A stretch of 64,000 bases of DNA. Origin: UBA1413 sp964461455 (GTDB lineage Bacteria > Bacteroidota > Bacteroidia > Bacteroidales > Prolixibacteraceae). Every line of letters begins with the position of its first letter. Positions within the stretch are counted from its first letter, which is position 1. Shown here piece by piece: positions 52,000 to 61,348 of this stretch. The stretch covers positions 21,459 to 85,458 of the forward strand of contig CAYWUJ010000007.1 in assembly GCA_964461455.1 (NCBI GenBank), written 5' to 3'. The notes under the pieces were generated by a model. It worked only from the letters and a program-made list of their open reading frames with translations. It made no database searches and was not told the DNA's origin. A program made the translations under genes and the position numbers.

Positions 52000-53085
52000 A
52001 TGTCAGAACATCCTTTACTGGAAAAATTCGAGTCGATACAACACCGGTTCGAGGAGGTCTCCCAGCAGATCACCGATCCTGCAGCCATGTCCGATATGAA
52101 ACGCTATATCAGGCTGAATCAGGAATACAAGAGACTGGAGGCTCTGGTGGCTGCCTTTCGCGACTACCGGGCGACCGTCGATAATATAAACTCGGGATGG
52201 GAAATCCTGGATGAGGAGAGCGACCCGGAGATGAGAGAGATGGCACGCGAGGAGATTGAGCGGTCGACGCAACTGCTGCCCGGGAAGGAACAGAAACTGA
52301 AGCTTCTGCTGGTTCCTGCTGATCCTGAAGATTCCAAGAATGCCATCCTGGAGATCCGCGCGGGGACAGGAGGTGATGAAGCCAGTATTTTTGCCGGAGA
52401 CCTTTTCCGGATGTATTCCAAATTCTGTGAACGTAAGGGATGGCGTTTGGAAGTCACCAACGTGAGCGAAGGAACGTCAGGAGGCTTCAAGGAAATCGTG
52501 GCCACGGTCACCGGTGAGGGAGTTTATGGAATCCTCAAGTACGAATCGGGAGTCCACAGGGTGCAGAGGGTGCCCCAAACCGAGACCCAGGGCCGGGTGC
52601 ACACTTCCGCGGCTACCGTGGCCGTCCTGCCCGAAGCCGAAGAATTTGACGTGGAACTCAGGGAAAGCGACATCCGCAAGGATACCTACTGTTCCTCGGG
52701 ACCGGGAGGCCAGTCGGTGAACACCACCTATTCGGCCATCAGACTGACCCACATGCCGACAGGGATCGTGGTGACCTGCCAGGATGAAAAATCACAGCTG
52801 AAAAACCTGGCCAAGGCGATGACCGAACTGCGCACCCGCATCTATAACATGGAGTATCAGAAGTATATCGACGAAATTTCACAACGCCGGAAAACCATGG
52901 TTTCCACGGGTGACCGGTCGGCAAAGATCAGGACCTACAACTGGCCGCAGGGTCGTGTCACCGACCACCGCATCGGACTTACCCTTTACAATCTTCCGGC
53001 CATCATCGCCGGTGACCTTGACGAAATCATCGAAAAACTGATGATCGAAGAGAATTCAGAGCGGCTTAAGGAAGCGGAAATCTGA
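52000..53085 (+). CDS. prfA: Peptide chain release factor 1
   Basis: A 361-residue class I release factor reading UAA and UAG. The peptidyl-hydrolysis motif GGQ is at 236-238 (SGPGGQSVNTTYSA). The stop-codon recognition tripeptide is the Bacteroidota-style PQT at 192-194 (RVPQTETQGRVHTS), where E. coli has PAT. The N-terminal coiled domain and the IEENSERL tail are full length. It sits directly behind purM in the same orientation. Confidence 0.95.
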   Translation: MSEHPLLEKFESIQHRFEEVSQQITDPAAMSDMKRYIRLNQEYKRLEALVAAFRDYRATVDNINSGWEILDEESDPEMREMAREEIERSTQLLPGKEQKLKLLLVPADPEDSKNAILEIRAGTGGDEASIFAGDLFRMYSKFCERKGWRLEVTNVSEGTSGGFKEIVATVTGEGVYGILKYESGVHRVQRVPQTETQGRVHTSAATVAVLPEAEEFDVELRESDIRKDTYCSSGPGGQSVNTTYSAIRLTHMPTGIVVTCQDEKSQLKNLAKAMTELRTRIYNMEYQKYIDEISQRRKTMVSTGDRSAKIRTYNWPQGRVTDHRIGLTLYNLPAIIAGDLDEIIEKLMIEENSERLKEAEI

Positions 53086-53211
53086 CCCGCAGCCACCTCA
53101 TCATCGAACAAGCGCTGAGCACCAATAAACCTGCGAAGCCTCTTCCCCTTTCTGCGGTATGACGGAGCCCGAATTCCCGGGAACCCGGTATGGCCGGCGT
53201 GTTCCCCCTGG

Positions 53212-53790
53212 TCAGCCAGCCATCGTGGCCTTTTTCCTTTTTCGTTGGATCACCCACCTGAAAATCGAGAAAAAGAGGATCAGGATGATGATGGCAATGA
53301 TGATGGGAATGATGATGGTGATAATCGGAGTGACCACGGCGAGGATGTTCTCACCGGTGGATACCAGTACGTTTCCTGTGCCTGCCGTGGTACTGCTCGA
53401 CCCCAGCCTCAGGGCGGCGGTGCTTCCCTGGACGGCAGCGGCGGCGCCGCCTCCCACGATAAACCCAGTGATCCATCTCACCAGTTCGTTGTCAACAGGC
53501 AGTACCGATGCCGAAATGAGGGTCCCCGCCCCGATGGCCAGGGGCGTGGATATGGTATCGAGAAGGTTATCCACAAAGGGAAGGTAATAGGCACCCACCT
53601 CCACCAGGGTGGCCACGCCCAGGGCCATAAGGGCTGTATTTCCCGACAGCCAGGCAAAACTCTCGGTCAGCGGCAAAAAACCTAAACGACCGGCAATGCC
53701 GGCAATCAGCAACGGAAGAAATACCCGGAAACCGGTACTGGCACTTAACCCAATCCCCAGGGCTACAGCGGTAATGATCTCTTTTTCCAT
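53212..53790 (-). CDS. DUF4126 membrane protein
   Basis: A 192-residue integral membrane protein with about four to five hydrophobic spans (residues about 5-22, 44-62, 82-95, 105-122, 152-178) and a very basic C-terminal tail (VIQRKRKKATMAG). The conserved GLSASTGFRVFLPLLIAGIAGRLG near residue 14 marks DUF4126. Function is unknown; the family is small and found in many phyla. It converges on prfA and diverges from pyrF. Confidence 0.85.
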   Translation of the reverse strand: MEKEIITAVALGIGLSASTGFRVFLPLLIAGIAGRLGFLPLTESFAWLSGNTALMALGVATLVEVGAYYLPFVDNLLDTISTPLAIGAGTLISASVLPVDNELVRWITGFIVGGGAAAAVQGSTAALRLGSSSTTAGTGNVLVSTGENILAVVTPIITIIIPIIIAIIILILFFSIFRWVIQRKRKKATMAG

Positions 53791-53882
53791 TATCCGGATT
53801 TTGTTTTGTTCAAAGTTAACGATAATTATCTCTTTCGAAATTGTATCTTTAAAATTTGAAACTGTACTGCAAATTTCCTGCC

Positions 53883-54713
53883 ATGCTTAAAAATGAACTC
53901 TTTGCTCAGATCAGGGAAAAACGGAGTTTCCTGTGTATCGGCCTCGATACCGATATTGAGAAGATTCCCCCTTTCCTGCGCAGCGCTGAGGATCCCCTGT
54001 TTGCCTTCAACCGGGCCATCATCGATGCCACCCATGATTTGTGTGTGGCCTACAAGCCCAACCTGGCATTTTATGAGAGCTTGGGCTCTGCCGGTTGGGT
54101 GAGCCTGGAGAAGACCCTGCGCCATATCAGGAGCCACTATGCGGGCATGTTCGTCATCGCCGACGCCAAAAGAGGCGATATCGGCAATACCTCGGGATTG
54201 TACGCCCGGGCTTTCTTTTCGGAAATGGATTTCGATGCCGTCACCGTGGCGCCCTATATGGGGGACGATTCGGTGCGGCCGTTTCTCGATTATCCCGGGA
54301 AGTGGACCATATTGCTGGCTCTCACCTCCAACCGGGGAGCCGCCGACTTCCAGCTCAGGGAGGATGCCGCAGGCCATCGCCTCTACGAAGAGGTGATCAG
54401 GCATTCACTGGCCTGGGGCAACGACGAAAACATGATGTACGTGGTGGGAGCGACCAAAGCCGAAAAACTGCAGGAGATACGCACCATCATTCCCGGTCAC
54501 TTCCTGCTGGTTCCCGGCATAGGAGCACAGGGCGGAAGCCTGGAAGAGGTATGCCGTTACGGCATGAATGACCAGTGCGGACTCCTGGTGAACTCCTCAC
54601 GGGGTATCATCTACGCCTCAGCAGGCGAGGATTTCGCAGAAGCCGCCCGCAATGAGGCCCTGAATCTTCAGATCGAAATGGAAGAACAACTTCTTGAAGC
54701 GGAACTGATATGA
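53883..54713 (+). CDS. pyrF: Orotidine 5-phosphate decarboxylase (type 2)
   Basis: A 276-residue enzyme making UMP in pyrimidine synthesis. The FLCIGLDTDIEKIP start, the KPNLAFYES strand and the catalytic VIADAKRGDIGNT (Lys96) are present, with the GIGAQGG phosphate loop near residue 220. The length marks the longer type 2 OMP decarboxylase. The ATG at 53883 gives the conserved N-terminus. A near-consensus -7 box (TATCTTTA, 53844-53851) lies upstream. Confidence 0.95.
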   Translation: MLKNELFAQIREKRSFLCIGLDTDIEKIPPFLRSAEDPLFAFNRAIIDATHDLCVAYKPNLAFYESLGSAGWVSLEKTLRHIRSHYAGMFVIADAKRGDIGNTSGLYARAFFSEMDFDAVTVAPYMGDDSVRPFLDYPGKWTILLALTSNRGAADFQLREDAAGHRLYEEVIRHSLAWGNDENMMYVVGATKAEKLQEIRTIIPGHFLLVPGIGAQGGSLEEVCRYGMNDQCGLLVNSSRGIIYASAGEDFAEAARNEALNLQIEMEEQLLEAELI

Positions 54714-54716
54714 AGG

Positions 54717-54737
54717 AATAACCAATAACCAATAACC
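54717..54737 (+). repeat. Tandem heptamer (AATAACC)x3
   Basis: Three perfect head-to-tail copies of AATAACC lie between the pyrF stop and the UroD-family ATG at 54746. They end 8 bases before the start codon, where copy-number change would alter the ribosome-binding region. Confidence 0.8.
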
Positions 54738-54745
54738 ATAGTATT

Positions 54746-55777
54746 ATGACTGAACAACACTGGCAGACTCTGTTGAGGATTCTGGAAGGAGAAGTGCCGC
54801 CGTCACCCGTTGCGGGATTTATCATCGACAGTCCCTGGCTTCCCGGCTGGGCGGGGATCTCGACCCTCCGTTATTATGCGTCTGAGAAGGCATGGCTGGA
54901 GGCTAATCTGAAAGCCCAGGAAGAATTCCCCGGGGTGCTTTTCCTGCCGGGTTTCTGGTCGGAATTCGGCATGTGCACCGAGCCTTCGGCCTTCGGCGCC
55001 AAAACCATCTGGACAACCCATGCTCTTCCGCACGCCGACAGGATCATTTCCGACCTTGCAGATATTGACCGGATCAAAGAGCCCAATCCCAGGACCGACG
55101 GACTCCTTCCCTTCATCATTGAGCGGCTTGCCGAATGCCAGCCGGCGATAGAACAGGCAGGCCATGAGATTAAATTCGCCATTGCCCGCGGACCCCTCAA
55201 TATCGCCTCTTTCCTGATGGGCACTACCGAGCTGATGATGGGCATGATGATGGAACCCGAACGGGTGCATCGCCTGCTGGAAAAGATCACCCGCTTTTCC
55301 ATCAACTGGATCCGCCTCCAGAAGGAGAAATTCCCCACCATCGAGGGAATCCTCCTCCTTGACGACATCGTGGGATTTGTCGGTGACGAGGAGTGCCGCG
55401 AGTTTGCCGTCCCTTATCTGAAGCGCATTTTCCAGGCTTTCCCCGCCAGGGTGAAGTTTTTCCATAACGACGCCCAGGGATTGGTCAGCACCCCGTACCT
55501 TGAGGAGATCGGCGTTAACCTCTTTAATTTCAGCTTTGAACACTCACTGCAGGAGATCCGCACCCTGGCCGGACCCACGGTCACCCTGCTGGGCAACCTG
55601 CCGCCGCGTGATGTCCTGGCTGCCGGTACCCCTGACGTCGTCAGGGAGGAAACCCGCAAAATGGTGGCCTCGATCGACGACCATTCCCGGATTCTCTGGT
55701 CGGTGGGCGGAGGGATGCCCCCCGATGTCTCTTCCGGAAACATCAGGGCTTTCCTGCAGGGCCTCAGGGGAGAATGA
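54746..55777 (+). CDS. Uroporphyrinogen decarboxylase-family protein
   Basis: A 343-residue UroD-fold protein of the MtaA/CmuA-like branch that includes cobalamin-dependent methyltransferases. Conserved blocks are the repeated TELMMGMMMEPERVHRLLEKIT, FFHNDAQGLVSTPYLEEIG and TLLGNLPPRDVLAAGTPDVV. Where MtaA-type methyltransferases have a His-X-Cys zinc site, this protein has HND, with no cysteine, so classical methyl-Co transfer chemistry is doubtful. It is not a heme-pathway HemE by its N-terminus. It lies just after pyrF and before a Gfo/Idh lipoprotein. Confidence 0.83.
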   Translation: MTEQHWQTLLRILEGEVPPSPVAGFIIDSPWLPGWAGISTLRYYASEKAWLEANLKAQEEFPGVLFLPGFWSEFGMCTEPSAFGAKTIWTTHALPHADRIISDLADIDRIKEPNPRTDGLLPFIIERLAECQPAIEQAGHEIKFAIARGPLNIASFLMGTTELMMGMMMEPERVHRLLEKITRFSINWIRLQKEKFPTIEGILLLDDIVGFVGDEECREFAVPYLKRIFQAFPARVKFFHNDAQGLVSTPYLEEIGVNLFNFSFEHSLQEIRTLAGPTVTLLGNLPPRDVLAAGTPDVVREETRKMVASIDDHSRILWSVGGGMPPDVSSGNIRAFLQGLRGE

Positions 55778-55907
55778 CCCCCTGAGCAAAAAACCGGCGC
55801 CTGCTTATCACTCCGGGATCATCGGCCGGCAGGGTAACGGCACAACAGAAAAGATGGAGCGGAGACATGGGAGATATTTTAAAAAGAGTATTATAACGGT
55901 TCGACAA

Positions 55908-57308
55908 ATGAAAAGATTAATGGTACCGGTCATGGTTTTACTGATGATCACAGGAGGCTGTGGACCGAAACAGCCCGAAGGGAAAGTAAAAACAACATTT
56001 TCCGGGGCCCCCGGGGAGGTCAGGCTGATCACCCTTGATCCCGGCCATTTCCATGCCGCCCTCGTCCAGAAGGCCATGTACCCGCAGATTGACCCTGTGG
56101 TGCATGTTTATGCTCCCCCGGGGAACGACGTGACGGAGCATCTGGCCAGGATAGAGGGCTACAACGGGCGTAACGACAACCCCACGGACTGGAAGGAGGA
56201 AATATATACAGGAAGTGACTTCCTGGAGAAGATGGTGGCGGAAAAACCGGGGAACCTGGTGGTCCTGGCCGGTAATAACGCACGGAAAACGGAATATATC
56301 CTCACTGCCGTGAAGGAAGGGTTAAACGTCCTCTCCGACAAGCCTATGGTGATCACCCCCGGGGGTTTTTCCATGCTGGAAGAGGCCTTTGCCGTGGCCC
56401 GGGAAAAAGGAGTGCTCCTTTACGATATCATGACCGAACGTTATGAAATCACCACCATCCTGCAAAGGGAGCTCTCCATGAACAGGGAAGTTTTCGGGGA
56501 GCTTCTGCCGGGGACTCCTGAGGAACCCTCCATTACCAAGGAGAGTGTCCACCATTTCAGCAAGATGGTGTCGGGGAGTCCTCTGCGCCGTCCGGTGTGG
56601 TACTTCGATACCTCGCAGCAGGGCGAGGGCATCGTGGATGTCACCACCCACCTGGTCGACCTGATTCAGTGGGAGGCTTTTCCGGAGGTTACCCTGAAAA
56701 AGGAAGATGTGGAGCTCATCAACGCCCGCCGGTGGAGTACCGGTTTGACCCCTGAGCAGTTTGCCGGGGTCACCGGCCTGGAAGAGGTTCCTGATTTCCT
56801 GCAGGAGAACGTGAAGGAGGGCATCCTCCGGGTTTTCAGCAACGGGGAGATTAATTACCGCCTGAAAGGGGTCCATGCCCGTGTTTCGGTCGTCTGGAAT
56901 TACAGTGCTCCCGCGGGGGCCGGGGACACGCATTACAGCATCATGCGGGGCAGCCGTTGTAACCTGGTCATCAGGCAGGGGGCCGGGGAGAATTATCAGC
57001 CGGTGCTCTACATTGAGCCTGCCGCCGGGGAAGATGCCGCCGCCTTCGGGGTTGTTCTGGCCGCTGCCGTCGGGGAAAAGGTGGCGGCCGCCTGGCCGGG
57101 AGTGAAGCTCGTCACCGCCGGCGAAAACCGCTGGGCGCTGGAAATCCCCGCCAGATATAAGGTGGGCCACGAAGCCCACTTCTCCCAGGTGATGGAGAAA
57201 TACCTCGGCTTCCTGGTCAAAGGGGAAATGCCCGAATGGGAGGTCCCCAATATGCTGGTCAAGTATTATACCACCACGGAAGCCCTGAAACTGGCGTCGC
57301 GGGAATAA
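55908..57308 (+). CDS. Lipoprotein Gfo/Idh/MocA-type putative oxidoreductase
   Basis: A 466-residue protein with lipobox MITGGC (Cys near residue 19), so it is predicted to be membrane-anchored outside the cytoplasm. The body starts RLITLDPGHFHAALVQKAMYP and includes DKPMVITPGGF, YDIMTERYEI, the SVHHFSKMVSG segment and GEGIVDVTTHLVDLIQWE. These are marks of the putative-oxidoreductase C-terminal-domain group within Gfo/Idh/MocA. These folds normally bind NAD(P), which is not plentiful outside the cytoplasm. The in-frame ATG at 55854 would bury the signal peptide, so 55908 is used. Confidence 0.85.
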   Translation: MKRLMVPVMVLLMITGGCGPKQPEGKVKTTFSGAPGEVRLITLDPGHFHAALVQKAMYPQIDPVVHVYAPPGNDVTEHLARIEGYNGRNDNPTDWKEEIYTGSDFLEKMVAEKPGNLVVLAGNNARKTEYILTAVKEGLNVLSDKPMVITPGGFSMLEEAFAVAREKGVLLYDIMTERYEITTILQRELSMNREVFGELLPGTPEEPSITKESVHHFSKMVSGSPLRRPVWYFDTSQQGEGIVDVTTHLVDLIQWEAFPEVTLKKEDVELINARRWSTGLTPEQFAGVTGLEEVPDFLQENVKEGILRVFSNGEINYRLKGVHARVSVVWNYSAPAGAGDTHYSIMRGSRCNLVIRQGAGENYQPVLYIEPAAGEDAAAFGVVLAAAVGEKVAAAWPGVKLVTAGENRWALEIPARYKVGHEAHFSQVMEKYLGFLVKGEMPEWEVPNMLVKYYTTTEALKLASRE

Positions 57309-57324
57309 CGCTTCCCGCTGAATC

Positions 57325-57363
57325 AAAAAAAAAACAGCTTTCCGGTGCCGGGAAGCTGTTTTT
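57325..57363 (+). terminator. Bidirectional terminator between the oxidoreductase and the M20 peptidase
   Basis: AACAGCTTTCCGG and CCGGGAAGCTGTT form a 13-base stem (one mismatch) flanked by an A run and a T run. It lies 17 bases past the oxidoreductase stop and about 60 bases past the convergent peptidase stop. Confidence 0.85.
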
Positions 57364-57423
57364 ATGTTTTGTGGAAGGCCGGGCTTTGGATGAACGAAAG
57401 GGGAGGCCCCCCATTTTTCAGGA

Positions 57424-58806
57424 TCAGGATTGCGGAGGAGTCATCAGCTCAGCATAATACTTGTAAAACAGGGGAATGGTGCGGATGCCGTTGTAGAACT
57501 GTTCCAGCGGGTAGTTCTCGTTGGGCGAGTGGATAGCGTCGGCCTCCAGTCCGAACCCCATGAGCACCGATTTCACCCCCAGGACCCTTTCGAAGGTGCT
57601 GATGATGGGGATGCTGCCGCCTGAGCGTACCGGCACGGGAAGGATGCCATAGACCTCTTCATAAGCCTTTTCGGCGGCCTTGTATGCCGGCAGGTCAATG
57701 GGGCAGACATATCCGTGGCCCCCGTGGAGGTAGGTCACTTCCACCTTTACGGAAGCCGGGGCTATGGACTCGAGGTACTCCTTGAAGAGCCCTTCGATTT
57801 TGGTGTGGTCCTGGTGCGGGACCAGCCGCGTCGAAATTTTGGCGCAGGCTTTGGACGGCAGTACCGTCTTGGCCCCTTCACCGGTATAGCCGCCCCAGAT
57901 GCCGCACACATCGAGCGAAGGCCTGATGCCGGTACGTTCCTTCGGTGAGTATCCCTCTTCTCCCTGGAGCTCCTGCACGCCGATGCCTGCCTTGAAGGCT
58001 TCCAGGTCAAAGGGAGCCCTGGCCAGCATCTGACGCTCTTCTGCAGAAACCTCAAGTACGTCATCATAGAACCCCGGAACGGTGATCTTTCCCTTTTCGT
58101 CGGTCAGTCCGGCAATCAGCTTACTCAGCACATTGACCGGGTTGGCCACGGTGCCTCCGAAGAGGCCCGAGTGAAGGTCATGGGAAGGTCCTGTGACCTC
58201 GACCTGCCAATATGCCAGTCCGCGCAATCCCGTGGTGATGCTCGGTATCTTCGGACCGATCATCGAGGTGTCGCTGACCAGGATGATGTCAGAACGGAGC
58301 ATCTCCTTATTCTCCTCACAGAACTTCCCGAGGTTCGGGGAGCCGATCTCCTCTTCCCCTTCAATCATAAACTTGACGTTACAGGGCAGGGTACCGGTTT
58401 TTACCATCAGCTCAAACGCCTTGGCATGCATCATGCTCTGCCCCTTGTCATCGTCGGCACCACGGGCATAAATTTTCCCGTCGCGTATTTCCGGCTCAAA
58501 AGGGGGAGAAACCCATTTCTCAATGGGGTCGACGGGCATAACGTCCATATGGGCGTATACCATCACCGTGGGAAGCTTCGGGTCGATGATCTTCTCTCCG
58601 TAGGTCACAGGATTTCCGTCGGTCTCAAAAACTTCGGCCCTGCCGGCTCCCGACTCCAGAAGCATCTTCTTCCAGTATTCGGCGGCCCGGTACATATCGG
58701 GTTTATTTTCTGACTGGGAACTGATGGAGGGAATCCTGATCAGTCCGAACAACTCAGTGAGGAAACGCTCCTTGTTTTGCTCGATATATTGATTGATCTC
58801 TTTCAT
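57424..58806 (-). CDS. M20-family dipeptidase/aminoacylase-type metallopeptidase
   Basis: A 460-residue di-zinc hydrolase. The metal and catalytic sites are AHMDVMPVD (His86, Asp88), GADDDKGQ (Asp119), the EGEEEIGSPN pair (Glu151, Glu152), the dimerisation-lid HSGLFGG, and a late His in DAIHSPNENY. It fits the dipeptidase group within M20 that splits dipeptides or related amides in the cytoplasm; no signal peptide is seen. It converges on the Gfo/Idh lipoprotein and lies downstream of a TPR lipoprotein. Confidence 0.9.
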   Translation of the reverse strand: MKEINQYIEQNKERFLTELFGLIRIPSISSQSENKPDMYRAAEYWKKMLLESGAGRAEVFETDGNPVTYGEKIIDPKLPTVMVYAHMDVMPVDPIEKWVSPPFEPEIRDGKIYARGADDDKGQSMMHAKAFELMVKTGTLPCNVKFMIEGEEEIGSPNLGKFCEENKEMLRSDIILVSDTSMIGPKIPSITTGLRGLAYWQVEVTGPSHDLHSGLFGGTVANPVNVLSKLIAGLTDEKGKITVPGFYDDVLEVSAEERQMLARAPFDLEAFKAGIGVQELQGEEGYSPKERTGIRPSLDVCGIWGGYTGEGAKTVLPSKACAKISTRLVPHQDHTKIEGLFKEYLESIAPASVKVEVTYLHGGHGYVCPIDLPAYKAAEKAYEEVYGILPVPVRSGGSIPIISTFERVLGVKSVLMGFGLEADAIHSPNENYPLEQFYNGIRTIPLFYKYYAELMTPPQS

Positions 58807-58832
58807 TGTACATCTGTTTTTGGTTAAAGAAA

Positions 58833-58878
58833 TTCCGGCCGGCCCTACTGACCAATCAGGACTCAGTGGTTGCCGGAA
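58833..58878 (-). terminator. Hairpin after the TPR lipoprotein gene
   Basis: TTCCGGC (58833-58839) and GCCGGAA (58872-58878) form a perfect 7-base stem with an inner ACTGA/TCAGT stem, 7 bases after the stop on the minus strand, followed by ATTTCTTT. A moderate terminator candidate. Confidence 0.5.
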
Positions 58879-58884
58879 GGAAAA

Positions 58885-60636
58885 TTAATCAACGATCGCC
58901 CTGAAACGCGGGTTATCGAAATATTTCAGGAATTCCATGTCAGTGGCGGCCAGTTCTTTGGCTTTGGGGTCGATGGCAATGGCCTTGGTCAGGCTTTCGT
59001 AGACCATCTCCTCCTTGTTGGTGCGAGCGCCGGCTACTGCCCTGAGGTATTCCTTCAGGTAGCAATCCTCACGGTCGTAGTCTTCCAGGTCACTCAGGGC
59101 GCCGTTGTAGTTGCCTGAGATGATCTTCACCAAAGCGGTATTGGGGTCGGCTTCGGCCCTGAAATACTGGTTGGCACGGTTGTAATCCCCCTTACGGATG
59201 TGGACCAGTCCGAGATTGTAACTCACCTCGTTTCCGGAACCCGCGGCAGCACCGAAATACTCCTCGGCCCGGGCTATATTGTTCTCGAACAGGGCGATGG
59301 TACCCAGGTTGTTCTTGATCACCGGCTCATCGTTTTTCAGGGATTCCGCCTTCAGGAACCAGGGTTTTGCTTCGGCATATTTCAACTGCCGGGCCAGCAC
59401 CATTCCGACGTTGTTGGGACCCCTCCAGTCGTTGGGGTAAATCTGTGAAAAGGCATTGTAGATTTTTAGTTTACTCTCAGGCATCTCGGTGAGGGTGGCG
59501 GCGTAGAGGAGTTCTGCCTGGTTCAGGGAGGAGGGATCGCTCTCGGCAATGGCCACGATCTCTTCGTCGCTTTTTCCGATGATGTTCACCGAGGTGAGCA
59601 GTTTGGCACGGCGCAGTTTGGGGAGCACCTCATCGGCGACCTGGGTGAAGGCCGACGAGAGATTCTTGATTTCCCGTTCCCTGACTTCAGGATCGGTATA
59701 CATCGACAATACCCTCAGAATGAGGTCTTTGTCCTGGATGTCTGATTTTTCCAGCATCTCTCTGAAGCCTTCCCAGTCTTCGGGGGTATAGCGGCTTCTC
59801 AGGTTGGCCTCCACACTGGCCTTTTTCATCTGATCTTCGACAAAAGCGGTCGAGGCTTTTTCCCTTTTGGAGGCCAGGTCGGTGTTCATGTCGATGGAGC
59901 CATCGGGAGAGGCATAGGCGGAGACTTCCACCTTTTTGATCTCTTTTTTGTTGTCGTTGTGGGCGTCGGTGGTATAGTCGAGGAAGTTACGGACGTCGGC
60001 GGCCGCGATCTCCTCCTTACGGATATTGGCGCTGTTGATCAGGTAATAGATATCGGCGATCATTTCGTCGGGGACGATCCTCTGGAAAGGGTCGACGGCC
60101 GGGTCATATTTTCCGGAAGTGTTGGCTTCGCGGCTGACCCCTGTAATGGGTTTCGGGGTGACGGCCATCAGGGTGTTGGTGGCCAGGATGCCCCGGGCGA
60201 TGGTCACCGGTTCCAATGTGACGCTTTTGGCCCCCCGGCGTGCTTCCATTTTTACCACCAGCTCTGACAGGCGCATATCTTCCTGATAGGGAAAAACCTC
60301 CTTATAGCTGAAATTGCCTCCTGCGTTGTAGGTGATGACGCGGTAGTTGTCACGCACCTTTTCGCCCTGCAGGGTCACCGGCGTCAGAGGGGTTTCCCCA
60401 CTGCTGGTCCTGATCACCGGCGTGGCCGTCAGCGTGGCCTTTTTGTCAAAATACTGACCGGGAAAAATCCCGTTAACGGCCACATCCACCTTGCCGGCGT
60501 GGGCCTCCAGAACTTCCGGGGTGACCCGGAACCTGATGCCCCCGGCATTCTTCTTCATCTTCTCGAGTCCGGCGCAGCCCGTCATTACCGACAACGCCAT
60601 ACCTGCTAAAATAACTAATCTGATCTGCTTCTTCAT
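58885..60636 (-). CDS. TPR-containing lipoprotein with an OmpA-like segment
   Basis: A 583-residue lipoprotein (lipobox VMTGC, Cys near residue 21). The first 200 residues look like beta-rich repeats (GEKVRDNYRVITYNAGGNFSYKEVFPY). A segment KKVEVSAYASPDGSIDMNTDLASKREKA resembles the peptidoglycan-binding OmpA loop. The C-terminal half is TPR-like (VSYNLGLVHIRKGDYNRANQYF). Proteins of this design occur in Bacteroidales with no firm function. They may anchor the envelope or organise periplasmic complexes. A stand-alone gene with clear flanking hairpin. Confidence 0.8.
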   Translation of the reverse strand: MKKQIRLVILAGMALSVMTGCAGLEKMKKNAGGIRFRVTPEVLEAHAGKVDVAVNGIFPGQYFDKKATLTATPVIRTSSGETPLTPVTLQGEKVRDNYRVITYNAGGNFSYKEVFPYQEDMRLSELVVKMEARRGAKSVTLEPVTIARGILATNTLMAVTPKPITGVSREANTSGKYDPAVDPFQRIVPDEMIADIYYLINSANIRKEEIAAADVRNFLDYTTDAHNDNKKEIKKVEVSAYASPDGSIDMNTDLASKREKASTAFVEDQMKKASVEANLRSRYTPEDWEGFREMLEKSDIQDKDLILRVLSMYTDPEVREREIKNLSSAFTQVADEVLPKLRRAKLLTSVNIIGKSDEEIVAIAESDPSSLNQAELLYAATLTEMPESKLKIYNAFSQIYPNDWRGPNNVGMVLARQLKYAEAKPWFLKAESLKNDEPVIKNNLGTIALFENNIARAEEYFGAAAGSGNEVSYNLGLVHIRKGDYNRANQYFRAEADPNTALVKIISGNYNGALSDLEDYDREDCYLKEYLRAVAGARTNKEEMVYESLTKAIAIDPKAKELAATDMEFLKYFDNPRFRAIVD

Positions 60637-60706
60637 GGGTGTATATCACGTTATTTAATAATTATATGCTCATAATTTTCCCGCCGTTGCGGAAGCATCC
60701 CTCCCG

Positions 60707-61348
60707 TCAGGGAAGGATCATCCTGGTTACCCCGGGTTTGTGATCGTTTTCCAGGATGGCCTTTTTCAGCAACGTGTAGTGTTCGGGATTGTTCACAAAA
60801 TCGATACGGTTGGTGTCGATAATCAATACCGGAAAATTGGTTCCCTGTCTGAAATACTCGAAATAACCGTTCTGGATCTTCTCCAGGTAGGCAGGGTCCA
60901 TCTCCTGTTCGTAGTCCCTTCCCCTCTTTCTGATGTTCTGCATCAGGTGGTCTATGTCAAGGTATAGATAGACGTAGAGGTCGGGTTTGGGAAGCGACTC
61001 AAAGACGATATTGAAAAGGCGCCTGAAGAGGCGGTATTCATCTTCCTGGAGAGTATTCCGGGCAAATATGGCCGATTTGGTGAAGTAGTAATCCGAGATC
61101 ATCAGGGAGCGGAAAAGTTCCGGCTGGAGAACCTCCTTTTTGATCTGGTTATAACGGTCGGCCAGGAAGGAGAGTTCCAGGGGAAAGGAATAGCGCTCCT
61201 GGTCGGCGTAGAATTTGGGAAGAAAGGGATTGTCGGCAAACTGCTCCAGCACCAGGCGGGCATTCAGTTCGTCACTCAGCATAGAGGAGAAGGTTGTTTT
61301 CCCGGCCCCTATGTTCCCCTCAATGACCAGATATCGCAACTCCGTCAT
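60707..61348 (-). CDS. Deoxynucleoside kinase
   Basis: A 213-residue kinase salvaging deoxynucleosides. The P-loop GNIGAGKT is at residues 11-18. The family ADRYNQ and KSAIFARN blocks, the YLYLDIDHL strand and the LID RGRDYEQEM are intact. Its ATG overlaps the stop of the prolyl oligopeptidase by one base (TGATG), so the pair is translationally coupled, although the functions are unrelated. Substrate preference (dA/dG versus dC) is not readable. Confidence 0.93.
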   Translation of the reverse strand: MTELRYLVIEGNIGAGKTTFSSMLSDELNARLVLEQFADNPFLPKFYADQERYSFPLELSFLADRYNQIKKEVLQPELFRSLMISDYYFTKSAIFARNTLQEDEYRLFRRLFNIVFESLPKPDLYVYLYLDIDHLMQNIRKRGRDYEQEMDPAYLEKIQNGYFEYFRQGTNFPVLIIDTNRIDFVNNPEHYTLLKKAILENDHKPGVTRMILP

